Shown piece after piece: positions 24,084 to 32,571 of a DNA stretch of 43,822 nucleotides. The notes under the pieces are model-generated. The model saw nothing but the letters and a program-made list of their open reading frames with translations, ran no database searches and was not told the origin of the DNA. How positions within the stretch are numbered: the stretch's first letter is position 1; every line of letters starts with the position of its first letter. This DNA comes from Verrucomicrobiota bacterium. GTDB taxonomy: Bacteria; Verrucomicrobiota; Verrucomicrobiia; Limisphaerales; JAHDYP01. The DNA is taken from assembly GCA_023383055.1 (NCBI GenBank), contig JAHDYP010000041.1, positions 1 to 43,822 of the forward strand, read 5' to 3'. The position numbers and the translations under genes were made by a program.

Positions 24084-25601
24084 TCAGGAGGCGATGCGGA
24101 GATGGCTGAGGCGGAAGAGGGCGCCCTTGGGTGAGTTGGCGAGGCATTCGATCTCCCAGCCATGGGCGAGGACGATCTGTTGGACGACGGAGAGGCCGAG
24201 GCCGGTTCCGTTCGGTTGGGTGGTGAAGTAGGGTTTGAAGATCTCGGCGCGTTGTTCGGGGGGGACGCCGGGGCCGTCGTCGCGCACTTCAAGGAACGCC
24301 TCGGCGGGGCTGGAGCGGCCGGCGAGGACCTGGATCTGGCCGCCGGGGCCGACGGCTTGAACGGCATTGAGCAGGAGGTTGAACAGGGCTTGCCGGAGGA
24401 GTTGCTCATCGGCCTCGACGGTGATCTGGGTATTTTCGGTGTCGAGTTGAACCTGTTTTTCCTCGATGTCGACCTTGAGGGCGCGGACGACTTCGGTGAT
24501 CACGGAGCCGATGGAGAGGGCGGTGCGACGGACTTCGCGGGGGCGGGAGTAATTGATGAACTCGTTGAGTTGGGCGGTGACACGGTCGGTTTCGTCGATG
24601 ATCTCGCGGGAGCGTTCGCGGGCTTCGGTCGAGGCCTCGGGCTGTCGGGAGATGAGTTGGGCCAAGCCGCGGATGATGTTGAGGGGGTTGCGAGTTTCGT
24701 GGGCGAGCCCGGCGGCGGCCAGGTTCATTTCCTTGAGGCGGGTATTGAGTTCGGCGGCGCGGACGAGGCGGAGTTCGAGGTCGGCCGACCAGACCAGGTT
24801 GCGCCAGGCCAGGGCGAGGCCGGCGACGGCGACGGAGGCGAGGACGCAGATGATCCAGCGCATCCAGAGATCGTAGGTGCAGGCTCGGTGGAAGCCATCG
24901 GTGGGCAGGGCGAGGACCAGGCCGTGCACGCCGCGGCGATCGAGGAGTGCCTGGAATTCCTTTTCGTCCATCCAGAACGGACGGCCGAAGCGGGGGCGAT
25001 CGAAGCCTTCGCGGCGCGGGCCGGCGCGTTCGGGTTGGTTGGTGGATGGGGACGGGGTATTGGTGGAAGCGTCGGGGGCGGGGGCGGCGGAATCGGGGGG
25101 AGACGGGCCGAACGGCGGGCGGGCGGGGCGCTCTTCATCGCGCGAACCGCCCGTGCCTTCGCGACGGGGCAGAACAATGGTGGGCCGCTCTTCGCCTTCG
25201 GAGGAGAGGGTGGCGCCGAGATCGACGAGGTTGACGATGGTGACGTTGTGGGGTTCCCACCGGGTGCCGGTTTGGAGCATGCCTTTGGTGGCGAGATCGA
25301 TGGGGGGACCGGCGGAGACGACGACTTCGCCGGAGGCGTTGAGCAGGGCGACGGAGGAGAGTTCGCCGGATTGGACGAGCTCGCTGAGGGCGGATTCGAG
25401 GCGGTCCTGGGAGACCATGCCGCCGAAGCGGCGTTGGGAGCGGATGACCAGGCCGAGGGTGGCGGTGATATCGCGGGAACGCAGGATGAGGGCAGTGCGT
25501 TCGGAGGCGCGGAGGCGGCGGTGTTCGGCGATCTGCCAGGCGAGGATGAGAACCCAAGCCGCCAGGAGAAGTCCATAGACCAGCCGGCTGTGCCTGAACA
25601 T
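24084..25601 (-). CDS. NtrB-like membrane sensor histidine kinase
   Basis: 505 residues. TM helices are at about 7-25 and 247-267. The periplasmic region between them has an unusual proline-rich, low-complexity segment at about 138-200. A HisKA domain contains His301 ('AGLAHETRNPLNIIRG'). The HATPase domain has Asn412 of the N box ('NLLLNAVQAV'), 'DDGPGVP' (441-447) and 'GTGLGL' (465-470). It is predicted to autophosphorylate on His301 and pass the phosphate to Asp63 of the response regulator encoded 4 bases downstream. It starts 38 bases after the secretin pore gene, so the sensor may monitor the envelope or the secretion machine. That link is inferred from the operon. Confidence 0.92.
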   Translation of the reverse strand: MFRHSRLVYGLLLAAWVLILAWQIAEHRRLRASERTALILRSRDITATLGLVIRSQRRFGGMVSQDRLESALSELVQSGELSSVALLNASGEVVVSAGPPIDLATKGMLQTGTRWEPHNVTIVNLVDLGATLSSEGEERPTIVLPRREGTGGSRDEERPARPPFGPSPPDSAAPAPDASTNTPSPSTNQPERAGPRREGFDRPRFGRPFWMDEKEFQALLDRRGVHGLVLALPTDGFHRACTYDLWMRWIICVLASVAVAGLALAWRNLVWSADLELRLVRAAELNTRLKEMNLAAAGLAHETRNPLNIIRGLAQLISRQPEASTEARERSREIIDETDRVTAQLNEFINYSRPREVRRTALSIGSVITEVVRALKVDIEEKQVQLDTENTQITVEADEQLLRQALFNLLLNAVQAVGPGGQIQVLAGRSSPAEAFLEVRDDGPGVPPEQRAEIFKPYFTTQPNGTGLGLSVVQQIVLAHGWEIECLANSPKGALFRLSHLRIAS

Positions 25602-25639
25602 GGGGGGATTAGACCAGGGTTATGGGTGGGTGGGCGAGG

Positions 25640-26785
25640 TTATTTGCGTCGCTTGGCGTCGGTCTTGGACGGTTGGGCGGCGGTCGTTTCCAGGAATTGA
25701 TTGAGTTGCTGCTCGGAGATCGTGTTGGGAATGTTGGATCGTTCTTTTTCCTCGGTGGTGAGGGCGGCCAATTCGGAGGGCTGTCCGACGATGTGAGGTG
25801 TAAGGAAGATGAGCAGTTCCGTTTTGCTGTCGCTCTTGACGCGGCGACGGAAGGCGGCGCCCAGGAGCGGGATATCGCCGAGGACGGGGATCTTGCTATC
25901 GACCTGTTGGTTTTGGTTGAGCATGAGACCTCCGATGACGACCGTCTGGCGGTCGGGGACAATGACGACGGTATCGGCCGAACGAGAATTGATGACGGGC
26001 GAATTGATGGTGCCGCTGGGGCCGCTCGAGGTGGGGACCCACTGGCTGCGGTCGGCGAGTTCGGATGTTTGAGGCGTGACGATCATTTCGACCATGCCGT
26101 CGGAGGTGATGAAAGGGGTTACCTGGAGGATGATGCCGACGTTTTCGTAAGTGATGGTGTTGTATTGGTTGCCGAGGGAATCGAACCTTGTGCCGGTGAC
26201 GATGGGGACGCGTTGGCCGAGGCTGATGGTGGCCATTTGATTATTGCGGGCGAGGATGGAGGGTCGGGAGAGGATCTCGGTTTTGCCGGCCTGGGCGAGG
26301 GCGTGGAGGGTGACCTGGAAATCGCTGCCGAGCACCTGGTAGATCCCGCCGTCACCGGCGGCGGCGCCGGTGATGCCGGCGATGCCGCTGAAGGCTTGGC
26401 TGACCGAGCCGGTGTTGGAGTTGCCCATGTCTTTGGTGTAGGACCCTTCGACGCCGAGATCGAGGCCTTTGGAGTAGGTGGCCTCGACGAAGACGACTTT
26501 GATGAGGACCTGGGGGGCAGGGCGATCGAGTTTTTCAATGACTTTGCTGATGTCTTCGGCGGTTTTGTCGTCGGTGACGACCACGAGTTTGCGGGTTTCG
26601 GGATCGGTCGAGATGCTGGCCTGGCCGACCTGGGTGCTGCTGGGGTAGTTGGCGGCGGAGGTGGAGGTGCGGCGGGTGGCGGTGCCCTGGGCCTGGGCAA
26701 GCTGGATGGAGCCGCAGGCGAGGCCGAGGGCGAGGGTCGAGACGGCGAGAGCGCGTGCGCTGCCTGTTGCGAGGTGGGTTTTCAT
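25640..26785 (-). CDS. gspD: Type II secretin, pore-forming C-terminal polypeptide (split GspD)
   Basis: 381 residues with its own signal peptide ('LAVSTLALGLACGSIQLAQA'). Residues about 58-92 ('ISTDPETRKLVVVTDDKTAE') are the second half of an N3/NolW-type domain, ending in 'VIEKLDRP'. The outer-membrane secretin domain follows from about 95 to 345, with 'VLIKVVFVEATYSKGLDLGV', 'LGQRVPIVTGTRF', 'VGIILQVTPFI' and 'VPDRQTVVIGGLM'. A normal GspD of about 650 residues would carry N0-N3 in the same chain. Here those lie in the preceding gene, which ends 42 bases upstream. A stop codon and a new signal peptide separate them, so this is not a simple frameshift. The product should form the outer-membrane ring of the T2SS. 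Confidence 0.9.
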   Translation of the reverse strand: MKTHLATGSARALAVSTLALGLACGSIQLAQAQGTATRRTSTSAANYPSSTQVGQASISTDPETRKLVVVTDDKTAEDISKVIEKLDRPAPQVLIKVVFVEATYSKGLDLGVEGSYTKDMGNSNTGSVSQAFSGIAGITGAAAGDGGIYQVLGSDFQVTLHALAQAGKTEILSRPSILARNNQMATISLGQRVPIVTGTRFDSLGNQYNTITYENVGIILQVTPFITSDGMVEMIVTPQTSELADRSQWVPTSSGPSGTINSPVINSRSADTVVIVPDRQTVVIGGLMLNQNQQVDSKIPVLGDIPLLGAAFRRRVKSDSKTELLIFLTPHIVGQPSELAALTTEEKERSNIPNTISEQQLNQFLETTAAQPSKTDAKRRK

Positions 26786-26827
26786 AGATGTGAACGGGTG
26801 GAGATTGAGGTTTGGGCGTTCGCGGGA

Positions 26828-28552
26828 CTAGCGTCCGGTGCCGGTCCGGGTGCCGGTACCGGTGGTGCCGAAGCCGGAGGTGGTATTGAGGCCCTGGTTT
26901 TGCATTTGACTGGCGCGGGTATTCAACTGGCTGCCGGCCTGGCGGGTGGTGGAGCGGGTCCCCGTGCCCGTACCGGTGTTTTGGCTCGGGAACAGACTTT
27001 GGAGCACTTCCTGGACGACCTGAGGATCGGTGTTCTCGACATCGAAGACGAAGACCTTTTGTTGTCGGGCGGGATCGGCATCGAGGACCTCGATCATCTG
27101 GGCGATCTGGTTGAGGGTATTGCGGGCGGCGCTGACGACGACGGAGCCGGTGCGGAGGTCGGGCACGGCGGTGACGCGGGTTTGCTGTTGCATGCGGGCG
27201 CTCGGGGTGGAGGCGGCGACCTGGGAACCGGGGCGGCCGCCGAATTGGACGCGGCCGCGGTTGTTTTGGGTGGAGGTGGGATCGGGGAAGAGTTGGGTGA
27301 GGAGATCGGCGGTTTCCTGGGCATCGGCATATTGCAGGCGGAACACGCGGACCTCGGTGATTTCTTCGATATCGGTATCGACTTCGCGGACGAGGTCCTC
27401 GATGACGGGCATATGATCTTCAGGGGCACTGACGACGAGGGAGTTGCTGCGTTCATCGGCGGTGGCGATGACGCGCGGGGTGGCGACGCGTCCGCTGGCG
27501 GTGCTGGCTTGCTGGTTGCCGCGTTGTTGGCCGGAGGGGCCGCCCTGGCCGCGGAAGAACTGTTGCATTGGGTTTCCGCCGCCCTGGGTGCCGGCTTGGG
27601 AGGACTGAAACAGTTCGGTGACCACGGTGGCCAGGGCTTTGGCGTCGGCGTATTGGAGGGGAAACACGCGGACGGAGGAGGTGGCGGAGATGGCGGTGTC
27701 GAGGGCGCGAACGATTTCGGCCATGCGGCGGATATTGGCCTGGGTATCGGTGATGACGAGGGCGTTGCCGCCTTCGTTGGCGGTCATGGAGGCCTGGGCG
27801 GGCATGAGGGGTTCGAGGTCCTTGGTCAGTTGGGTGGCATTGATGAAGCGAACCGGGATGATTTGGGTGACCATTTCGTCGGTGTTGGGGATGTCATTGG
27901 GATCGCCGCCGCTGATGACCGGAATGTTCATTTTGCGGGCGTTCTCGCGAGTGACGATCGTGAGGGTGCGGCCGTTGCGGACGGCGGCGTAGCCGTTGCG
28001 GTTGAGGACGGAGTTGAGGACATCGACGGCTTCGGCGCGGTTGAGCGGTTGGTTGCTCCAGACATCGACCTGGCCTTTGACCTCGGTCTGGAGGTCGATG
28101 ATGAACCCGGCGGCGTCGCTGAGGTAATCCAGGACCAGTTCCAAGGGAGCGCCTCGGAAGTTGAGCTGAAGGTTCCTTTCGCCGTCGGCGGCGACCAGGG
28201 CGGGCGTGGTGCGGGCCAGCGCGGGAGTGGGTCGCGCGACGGCAGGAGTCGGCGTTGACGCGGGTGATTGCGCGCGACTGGGCGGTGGGTTATCGGCCGG
28301 CGGTTCCGGGGACGGTTCGGGTTCCTGGTCATCGGGAAGGGGCGCTGGTGAGGCCTCGTCGGGTGGCAGCGGTTCCGCATCCGGAGGTTCGGGGGGGGAT
28401 TCTTCGTCCGGCGGCGGGGGTTCTTCCTGGGCGAGGCGCGGAGGGTAGGGTTCCGCGGCGAAGGCCGAGTTGCAGCGCGGAGCGGCGGTGATGAAGAGCA
28501 GCAGTGTGAGGAGACTGCTGAAGAGCAGAGCGGGTGGTTTGAGCTGGTTCAT
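26828..28552 (-). CDS. gspD: Secretin N-domain periplasmic polypeptide (split GspD)
   Basis: 574 residues. The signal peptide is at 1-33, followed by a Pro/Glu-rich linker at about 35-120. An N0-like domain lies at about 128-200 ('LQLNFRGAPLELVLDYLSDA'). Three complete N1/NolW-type domains follow, opening with 'VTQIIPVRFINATQL', 'VRVFPLQYADAKAL' and 'VRVFRLQYADAQETA', and each ends near 'NSLVVSAPEDHM...VREVD'. A fourth starts with 'KVFVFDVENTDPQVVQEVLQ' but runs into a Thr/Gly/Arg-rich end and stops. Its second half is in the next gene. No secretin pore domain is present. The product is expected to sit in the periplasm and link the inner-membrane platform to the pore. It overlaps the GspC-like gene by 4 bases. 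Confidence 0.88.
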   Translation of the reverse strand: MNQLKPPALLFSSLLTLLLFITAAPRCNSAFAAEPYPPRLAQEEPPPPDEESPPEPPDAEPLPPDEASPAPLPDDQEPEPSPEPPADNPPPSRAQSPASTPTPAVARPTPALARTTPALVAADGERNLQLNFRGAPLELVLDYLSDAAGFIIDLQTEVKGQVDVWSNQPLNRAEAVDVLNSVLNRNGYAAVRNGRTLTIVTRENARKMNIPVISGGDPNDIPNTDEMVTQIIPVRFINATQLTKDLEPLMPAQASMTANEGGNALVITDTQANIRRMAEIVRALDTAISATSSVRVFPLQYADAKALATVVTELFQSSQAGTQGGGNPMQQFFRGQGGPSGQQRGNQQASTASGRVATPRVIATADERSNSLVVSAPEDHMPVIEDLVREVDTDIEEITEVRVFRLQYADAQETADLLTQLFPDPTSTQNNRGRVQFGGRPGSQVAASTPSARMQQQTRVTAVPDLRTGSVVVSAARNTLNQIAQMIEVLDADPARQQKVFVFDVENTDPQVVQEVLQSLFPSQNTGTGTGTRSTTRQAGSQLNTRASQMQNQGLNTTSGFGTTGTGTRTGTGR

Positions 28553-29142
28553 TGTAATTCTCTTTCCCTTTGTTGCATGAGTCTCCGGAGGACTTCGTCG
28601 TCGACCGATGCGGTGCTGGCGGAGGTGCTGGACGTGCGGGACGACGATTCGGCAGGCGATGACCGGTCCCCGGTGCGGGTGGATTCGGAGCGATCGGCCA
28701 GGTGCCAGGGACCTTCATTTTCGCGGCGCAATTGCATGCCGACGCGCAATGGGACGGTGTTGGTGTCTTGCCGCAGGATGACTCCGGAGCTCGAGATCTC
28801 GCTGACCGTGTAGTCGCCGATGGTATCTTCAAGTTGCAGGCGTCCGCGCAATTCGGAACGGGTGCCATCGAAGAAGGCGACCCAGTGTTGGCCGTCGCCG
28901 AGGGTGCCTACGAGGGTGAAACTGTCGAGTTGGGCGGGCCGGGAGGAGGATCGGGTGACAGGAGGAGCGGTTCGGCCGGATCGGTTGGGATTGAAGATAT
29001 TGCGTTCGGCGATGAGGCGGAACCGGCTGAAGTTGGTTTCGGGCGGGTTGGCGGTCTCCTGGGCCGGGGTGGTAAGGGTGGCGCAGAACAGGAAGACGAT
29101 GGCGGCGGCAGCGAATGCCGATGGGCAGGGGAGCAGGTTCAT
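28549..29142 (-). CDS. GspC/PilP-like T2SS protein
   Basis: 197 residues. A hydrophobic segment at about 8-24 is followed by 'TPAQE', which could be a cleaved signal peptide. Residues about 38-150 resemble the homology region of GspC/PilP: 'RFRLIAERNIFNPNRSG', 'FTLVGTLGDGQHWVAFFDG' and 'DYTVSEISSSGVILRQD'. The last 45 residues are Ser/Thr/Arg-rich. GspC joins the inner-membrane platform to the secretin N0 domain. A PDZ domain, common in GspC, is absent. If the signal is cleaved it would act more like PilP. It overlaps the genes on both sides by 4 bases. Confidence 0.7.
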   Translation of the reverse strand: MNLLPCPSAFAAAAIVFLFCATLTTPAQETANPPETNFSRFRLIAERNIFNPNRSGRTAPPVTRSSSRPAQLDSFTLVGTLGDGQHWVAFFDGTRSELRGRLQLEDTIGDYTVSEISSSGVILRQDTNTVPLRVGMQLRRENEGPWHLADRSESTRTGDRSSPAESSSRTSSTSASTASVDDEVLRRLMQQRERELQ

Positions 29143-29675
29143 AGGTTCTCCCGCGGGGTCAGGATCAAGCCGCTGACCTGGAGTGTCAGGGTAAGCTGCT
29201 GGCCGTTATTGTCGTTGGCAGTCATCTCGAGCAAATCAATCTTAATCGCGAGCGGGTCGTTCTCCAACTCGTAAAGGAACCGGGCGAGGCTGCCGAGTGT
29301 GCCGGAAGCATCGGCGCGGCATTCGAGGAGGATGAATGCGGGGTCGCCGGTTTTTCTTTGCGGGCGGATGGAGCCGATGCTGGCGCCGCTTTCCTTGGCC
29401 CAGCGGTCGAAGGCTTTCAACAGCAGATCTTCGGCGAGGGAAGTCTGGGATGGGAGCGCCTGAGTTTGCATGCGTTCCCAGCGGGTGCGGATGGTATTCC
29501 GGCGTTGGAGGAGTTGGGTGCCCTGGGTTACCGACTGTTTCAGGTCGCGCAGTCTGGAGGTGCGCTGATCCCAGCTGGCGGCGAGCGGGGAGAGCACGAG
29601 GCGATCGGCGGCGAGCAGGGCAATGGCGGCGATGGCGATGACCGCGAGGAGTTGTTGGCGGTTATGAATCGTCAT
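29139..29675 (-). CDS. GspM/PilO-like inner-membrane platform protein
   Basis: 178 residues. One N-terminal TM helix at about 8-27 ('LLAVIAIAAIALLAADRLVL') is followed by a coiled-coil-like stretch (about 35-75) and a ferredoxin-like periplasmic domain ('GSLARFLYELENDPLAIKID', 'LTLTLQVSGLI'). This is the build of GspM/PilO, which pairs with GspL/PilN in the platform. It overlaps the PilM-PilN fusion gene by 4 bases upstream and the GspC-like gene by 4 bases downstream. Confidence 0.75.
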   Translation of the reverse strand: MTIHNRQQLLAVIAIAAIALLAADRLVLSPLAASWDQRTSRLRDLKQSVTQGTQLLQRRNTIRTRWERMQTQALPSQTSLAEDLLLKAFDRWAKESGASIGSIRPQRKTGDPAFILLECRADASGTLGSLARFLYELENDPLAIKIDLLEMTANDNNGQQLTLTLQVSGLILTPRENL

Positions 29676-31135
29676 GGGCGGCCTCCCGGGGTCGACTGGA
29701 AATTGAAGGTGAATTGGAGCGGAGATTTCCCGCGGATCTGATCGACCTGGACCGATCCGACCCCGGTGGATTCGCGCAAGCGGTCGAGGGTTTGGAGCAG
29801 GGCCTGGTTGTCGGCCGCGGTACCGCTGCAGACGACCGTGTCGGGACGGATCTCGATAGATTTGGCGGTGACGGAGCCTTGTTCGGGGAAGGCATCGGTG
29901 AGGCGCTGGAGGACGGTGAGGCAGCGGAAGGAGTCATCGAACCAGGGGCGGTAGGTTTGGATGTTGTCCTGCATGGAATCGAGCTCGGCGACCTCGGTTT
30001 TCATGACATTCCATTGGGATTGCCAGCGCATGAGTTGCCATTGCTGGACCAGGAAAGCCGCGAGAGTCAAAAAGGCCACGACGCCGACGGCGGCCCCGGC
30101 GTAGGCGAGTTTGCCGGCCGGGTAACGGTTTTGGAACTGTTGCCAGGCGCTGACTTTGGGGGGGAGGAACTCGAGGGTGGTTTTGGCGCCGGCCAGGTGC
30201 CGGAGGGCGAGGCTCAGAGCGGAGGACACTTCGAGATCGGGCGGCAATTGAAACTTGAAGGATCCGGGAGGGTAACGGGTGATCTGTTGGCCCTGCAGCT
30301 CCATTTCGGCAAGCTGCGGGGCCAGTTGCGCGGTTAATTCCGCGGCTTGCTGGTTATGGCCGAAGACTTTCACTCGGCGGATGGAGTCGCGGACCGGGGC
30401 CGGCAGTTGCCCCATGGTGATGCGGAGTTCGCGGATGAGATGATCGAGCTGCAGGCGGCGTTCGACGCCTTCCTGTTCGAAGGCGTCCTCAACCGTGCGC
30501 AAGAGGGCCACTCCGCCGCCGGCGGTGATCTGGAGCGCGATGCTGGTTTCGCCCGGGGTCAACGCCAGCACCCCGTCCGCCGCGTCGGCCTCGGCTGGTT
30601 GGAGCGCGGCGATTCCGAGGGAGAAGCTGACCGGTCGGAGCTGGGCGGCGCGCAAGGCGCTTTCGAGGTGGGCGACGTGATCGCGCGGGACAGCGATGAG
30701 CGTGGCGGCCGGGTTATCCGAGGCGACGCGGTAGCGGGAATGGGCGACGAGCAAAGCCCCGGGGCTGTAAGGAAATCCGCGTTCGGCGGTGATCTCGAGA
30801 AAGCTGGCCAGGTCGCTTTCCGGGAGTTCGGGGAGCGTGGTGTTGAGCGTCAGGATCCAGTTGAGTGGCAGGGCGACCACGCAGCGGCGCTCCCGGATGC
30901 CCGCGGCATCCAACTGTTTGCGGATTTCGCGCCCGACGAGGGTGGGATCGTCTTTGAGTGGATCGAGAGAAAGGGCGAAGACAAAGGACTTGGCCACGGT
31001 GGCTGAGCCATTGGTGCGGCGGACGACGACGCCCTCGAGCCGCTGTCCGTCGAGGGCCAGTCCGAGGACGGAGGCGCCCTTGGTCCGCGAGAATCGGTCA
31101 AGGCTTGGAACATGGAATGAGAACGGGGGTTTCAT
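29672..31135 (-). CDS. gspL: GspL-like PilM-PilN fusion
   Basis: 487 residues. The first 330 or so are an actin-like PilM/GspL cytoplasmic domain ('ASVLGLALDGQRLEGVVV', 'RRCVVALPLNWILTL', 'GVLALTPGETSIALQ'). A TM helix at about 345-365 ('AYAGAAVGVVAFLTLAAFLV') is followed by a coiled coil and a PilN-like periplasmic domain ('TAKSIEIRPDTVVCSGTAAD'). In GspL this arrangement couples the GspE ATPase to the inner-membrane platform. It starts 2 bases after the gspK stop and overlaps the next gene by 4 bases. Confidence 0.82.
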   Translation of the reverse strand: MKPPFSFHVPSLDRFSRTKGASVLGLALDGQRLEGVVVRRTNGSATVAKSFVFALSLDPLKDDPTLVGREIRKQLDAAGIRERRCVVALPLNWILTLNTTLPELPESDLASFLEITAERGFPYSPGALLVAHSRYRVASDNPAATLIAVPRDHVAHLESALRAAQLRPVSFSLGIAALQPAEADAADGVLALTPGETSIALQITAGGGVALLRTVEDAFEQEGVERRLQLDHLIRELRITMGQLPAPVRDSIRRVKVFGHNQQAAELTAQLAPQLAEMELQGQQITRYPPGSFKFQLPPDLEVSSALSLALRHLAGAKTTLEFLPPKVSAWQQFQNRYPAGKLAYAGAAVGVVAFLTLAAFLVQQWQLMRWQSQWNVMKTEVAELDSMQDNIQTYRPWFDDSFRCLTVLQRLTDAFPEQGSVTAKSIEIRPDTVVCSGTAADNQALLQTLDRLRESTGVGSVQVDQIRGKSPLQFTFNFQSTPGGRP

Positions 31136-31137
31136 GG

Positions 31138-32571
31138 TCAGCGTCGAAGCGATCGAAGGGAGCCGAGGGTGGTGGATGGGGAGCCGGCTTCATCCAGGAG
31201 ATCCTGACGGAGCTCGGATCCCAAGGCCCAGCCGAGGTGGGTAAGATCCTGTCGATAGACGATCCGGGGGGTGGATTCGGTGGTGTCGAAGACGAATTTG
31301 GCCCGGTGGTAGCCGCGTCCGTACTGGCCAACGGCGGCGATGTCGGCGGTGAACTGGTAGGTCTGCGCGGTGAGGTGGGGTCCGGCCAGAATGGCTTGGG
31401 CGTCGCCAAGCACATCTTTGACCCAGGAGAGGGAGCTGCTGCTCGAGGCGTTGGCCTGGCGAGCAGCGACGAGGGTGGCGGCCAGGTCGAGGCCGATGCC
31501 CGGGATGCAGGCGAGGACGGTTTCACTGGCGGTATTCACGTTGACGAGACCGGGTGTGAAAGCGTTGGTGGTGGCGGTGAGATTGGTTTCCACCAGCATG
31601 AATTCCTCCGGGGTCAGGCCGCTGCGGACGTGGAATTCGAGGAGGCTGCGGAAGTTCAGCGTCAGGTTGGTGTTACCGCCGGGCCCGCCGCCCTGGCCGC
31701 CTTGGCCGCCTTGGCCGCCCTGGGTGCCGCCGAGCCCGAGGAGCACCTGGTTGGCGCGTTCGTTTCCGAGGGCGTCCTGGAGCACCGTGGCCAGCTCTTG
31801 GGGATCGTTCAGGTTGGTGCGGGAGGCGTTGGATTCGCGGCTCCAGACGGTGAGGTATTCGAGGATGCCGGAGTCGAGGTGTCCGTCGCGGTTGTCGAGC
31901 GGGGGCGAGGCATCGCCATCGTTCTCGTTGGGGTCGAGGACGCCATTGAGGTTGGCATCTTCGCCGTAGAGGATCTCGGGGTACATGCCGGCCACGAGGC
32001 GGAGTTCGTCAAGGGAATCGAAGGGGGCGTTTTTGCAGCGATAAGGCGGGTTGAAGCGTTGGTAGGTTTCGTCTTCGGCGCCGTCGATGGTCAGTTCGCT
32101 GTTGCTGTCGCGCCAATCGATGATGGCGGCGGCGAGGGCGGGGGTCATGCCGGGGAGGAGTTCGAGCATCGCGGCGGAGGCGGTGTTGAGGTTGAGTTTG
32201 GCGCTTTCATCGGTGAGCTCGAAGACGAGTTCGGAGCGTCCGAATTGCCAACTGTTGGTGTCACGGCCGATGAGCCAGAAGCGGGCGTCGCCGAGGGGCA
32301 CCTCTTCGGTTTCATAGGTGAGCGGGTCGGGGTGTTGTCCGGGGAAGGGGATGTTGGCGAGGGTGTTGCTGAGGTAGGTGACGGCGCCGGCGATCGCTTC
32401 CTGGGCCAGGACACCGGCGGTCCGGTTGTCAGTCGCGCGCAGGGCGAGGGTCATGGAGTGAGCGAAGTAGAGGGCGAGACTGACGAGACCGAAGGTGATC
32501 CAGAGGACAACGATGAGGATCGAGCCGCGGGTGGTCCGGTGCGATGGGGTGGGTGGGAGGGGCAGGTTCAT
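31138..32571 (-). CDS. gspK: T2SS minor pseudopilin GspK
   Basis: 477 residues from the ATG at 32571, which overlaps the gspJ stop by 4 bases. The longer frame is a shadow of gspJ. The N-terminal pseudopilin helix is 'RGSILIVVLWITFGLVSLAL', and the GspK domain includes 'LNLNTASAAMLELLPGM' and a helix-hairpin-helix 'GLVNVNTASETVLACIPGIG'. Two features are unusual. One is an EF-hand-like acidic stretch ('EDANLNGVLDPNENDGD', then 'DNRDGHLDSG'). The other is a Gly/Gln repeat ('GGTQGGQGGQGGQGGG') encoded by 9-base repeats near 31690-31735. GspK caps the pseudopilus tip with GspI and GspJ. Confidence 0.88.
   Translation of the reverse strand: MNLPLPPTPSHRTTRGSILIVVLWITFGLVSLALYFAHSMTLALRATDNRTAGVLAQEAIAGAVTYLSNTLANIPFPGQHPDPLTYETEEVPLGDARFWLIGRDTNSWQFGRSELVFELTDESAKLNLNTASAAMLELLPGMTPALAAAIIDWRDSNSELTIDGAEDETYQRFNPPYRCKNAPFDSLDELRLVAGMYPEILYGEDANLNGVLDPNENDGDASPPLDNRDGHLDSGILEYLTVWSRESNASRTNLNDPQELATVLQDALGNERANQVLLGLGGTQGGQGGQGGQGGGPGGNTNLTLNFRSLLEFHVRSGLTPEEFMLVETNLTATTNAFTPGLVNVNTASETVLACIPGIGLDLAATLVAARQANASSSSSLSWVKDVLGDAQAILAGPHLTAQTYQFTADIAAVGQYGRGYHRAKFVFDTTESTPRIVYRQDLTHLGWALGSELRQDLLDEAGSPSTTLGSLRSLRR

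Noticed and set aside
24080..24409. N-terminal extension of the response regulator
   Set aside because: The extra 110 codons lie within the histidine kinase gene in another frame and read as a low-complexity Ser/Pro/Ala string. The receiver domain begins right after the ATG at 24079.
26786..26827. Secretin split as a sequencing frameshift
   Set aside because: The downstream part has its own ATG and a good signal peptide, and the upstream part ends in a low-complexity tail. One indel would not join them into a sensible chain.
25622..28258. Plus-strand open frame of 878 codons
   Set aside because: It is antisense to the two secretin genes and reflects their GC-rich codon pattern. Its Gly/Asp/Glu-rich translation has no domain.
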